NCBI RefSeq assembly: GCF_019974155.1
Contig: NZ_AP025158.1
Span: forward strand, 930,001-994,000
Source: Thermus thermophilus
GTDB lineage: Bacteria > Deinococcota > Deinococci > Deinococcales > Thermaceae
DNA length: 64,000 bases
Direction: 5' to 3'
Positions 63,366 to 64,000 of this stretch are shown in pieces. Every line of letters starts with the position of its first letter. Positions within the stretch are counted from its first letter, which is position 1. The position numbers and the translations under genes were made by a program. The notes beneath the pieces are model-generated. The model was given only the letters and a program-made list of their open reading frames with translations. It searched no databases and had not been told where the DNA came from.

Positions 63366-64000
63366 GTGGCCAAGCGCGTGGTTTCCGTCTCCTTGGGCAG
63401 CAGCCGCCGGGACGCCGCGGCCGAGGTGGAGCTTTTGGGGGAGCGGGTCCTCTTGGAGCGGCGGGGGACGGACGGGGATTTCCAGAGGGCCCTCTGCCTC
63501 ATCCAGGAGCTGGACGGCAAGGTGGACGCCATCGGCCTAGGCGGGATTGACCTTTACCTCTTCGCCGGAGGGCGGCGGTACGCCCTCCGGGACGCCCTGA
63601 GGCTCAAGGAGGCGGCCAAGAAGACCCCCGTGGTGGACGGCTCCGGCCTCAAGCACACCTTGGAGAGGCGGGCGGTGCGGGAGCTCGCCTCCCTTATAGA
63701 CTGGAGGAAGACCAAGGTCCTCCTGCCCTCGGCCGTGGACCGGTTCGGCCTCGCCGAGGCCTTGGACGAGGCGGGGGCGAAGGTGCTCTACGGGGACTTC
63801 ATCTTCGCCCTGGGTCTGCCCATTCCCCTCTACAGCCTCTCCTTCCTGCAGAAGCTCGCCTTCCTCCTCCTTCCCCTCTTCACCCGCCTGCCCTTTTCCG
63901 TTCTCTACCCCACGGGGAAGAAGCAGGAGGAGGTGCGGGAGGACTGGCGCGCCCGCTACTACGCCTGGGCCGACGTGGTGGCCGGGGACTGGCACTACAT
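63366..64000 (+). CDS. Quinate 5-dehydrogenase-like protein (partial)
   Basis: A GTG-initiated frame runs off the right edge (about 211 residues visible): VVSVSLGSSRRDAAAEVELLGERVLLERRGTDGD, DAIGLGGIDLYLFAGGRRYALRD, VVDGSGLKHTLERRAVRELA and LYGDFIFALGLPIPLYSL. I associate this pattern with proteins annotated quinate 5-dehydrogenase in Thermus, an annotation of doubtful biochemical basis. No catalytic motif is identifiable in the visible part. Confidence 0.6.
   Translation, partial: MAKRVVSVSLGSSRRDAAAEVELLGERVLLERRGTDGDFQRALCLIQELDGKVDAIGLGGIDLYLFAGGRRYALRDALRLKEAAKKTPVVDGSGLKHTLERRAVRELASLIDWRKTKVLLPSAVDRFGLAEALDEAGAKVLYGDFIFALGLPIPLYSLSFLQKLAFLLLPLFTRLPFSVLYPTGKKQEEVREDWRARYYAWADVVAGDWHY

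Overview
The window reads as a high-GC, thermophilic Deinococcota chromosome, almost certainly a Thermus thermophilus strain or a very close relative. The evidence is the family-specific form of several right-half proteins (RecJ, UDGB, PolX, RNase J, PNPase, the ba3 oxidase with its 34-residue third subunit, MglA/MglB, the TAXI-type glutamate/glutamine-binding protein, OAH sulfhydrylase 2, aminopeptidase T), extreme G/C at third codon positions, frequent GTG starts, GTGA/ATGA stop-start overlaps and leaderless promoters. No rRNA, tRNA or CRISPR array was seen.

Left third (1-18.8 kb) is accessory catabolic DNA. It opens with a GntR-regulated cassette (DUF6282 hydrolase, GalB-like hydratase, GalC-like aldolase, dehydrogenase) that is cut by an IS4-family element at 3228-4428. 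Beyond it lies the truncated front of a branched-chain-type ABC substrate-binding protein, itself split by an IS256-family element (4468-5725, 8-bp target duplication) and carrying a stop codon in its signal peptide. Next comes what looks like a complete meta-cleavage pathway for a simple phenol: two-component monooxygenase, extradiol dioxygenase, semialdehyde dehydrogenase, tautomerase(s), oxalocrotonate decarboxylase, hydrolase, pentadienoate hydratase, ketovalerate aldolase and acylating acetaldehyde dehydrogenase, giving pyruvate and acetyl-CoA. An IclR regulator sits inside it, and four GTTYG-N7-CRAAY palindromes flank the genes it probably controls.

A second insertion-rich island (18.8-24 kb) holds a 5'-truncated glycogen-debranching-type enzyme, a TnpB-related protein lacking a zinc ribbon, a BrnT/BrnA toxin-antitoxin pair, a MITE-like hairpin element, a two-ORF IS630 transposase and a truncated gene after recJ.

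The right part (24-64 kb) is mostly housekeeping: recJ, hisA, trpC; a PIN toxin with an excisionase-like partner; patatin; an amino-acid ABC ATPase coupled to a TAXI-TRAP transporter; OAH sulfhydrylase; M29 aminopeptidase; polX and udgB; acyl-CoA carboxylase beta, etfAB and acyl-CoA dehydrogenase; a large sensor kinase with its regulator; a cation P-type ATPase; an rpsO-pnp-RNase J-USP operon; the ba3 oxidase operon; mglBA; an M20 peptidase; and speB. Traces of small deletions remain here too: a CBS and a USP gene are fused tail to tail, and an MFS transporter keeps only its first half.

The most interesting points are (i) two copies of a ~103-bp hairpin element whose stems differ in sequence but both remain perfectly paired, with ends matching the IS630 transposon; (ii) the shared IclR-type palindromes; (iii) recurring -10-N6-ATG leaderless promoters, including a mirror-image pair between trpC and the PIN gene; (iv) a 4-OT paralogue without Pro-1; and (v) several IS-linked deletions. 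Database names and locations mentioned are from memory and unverified.
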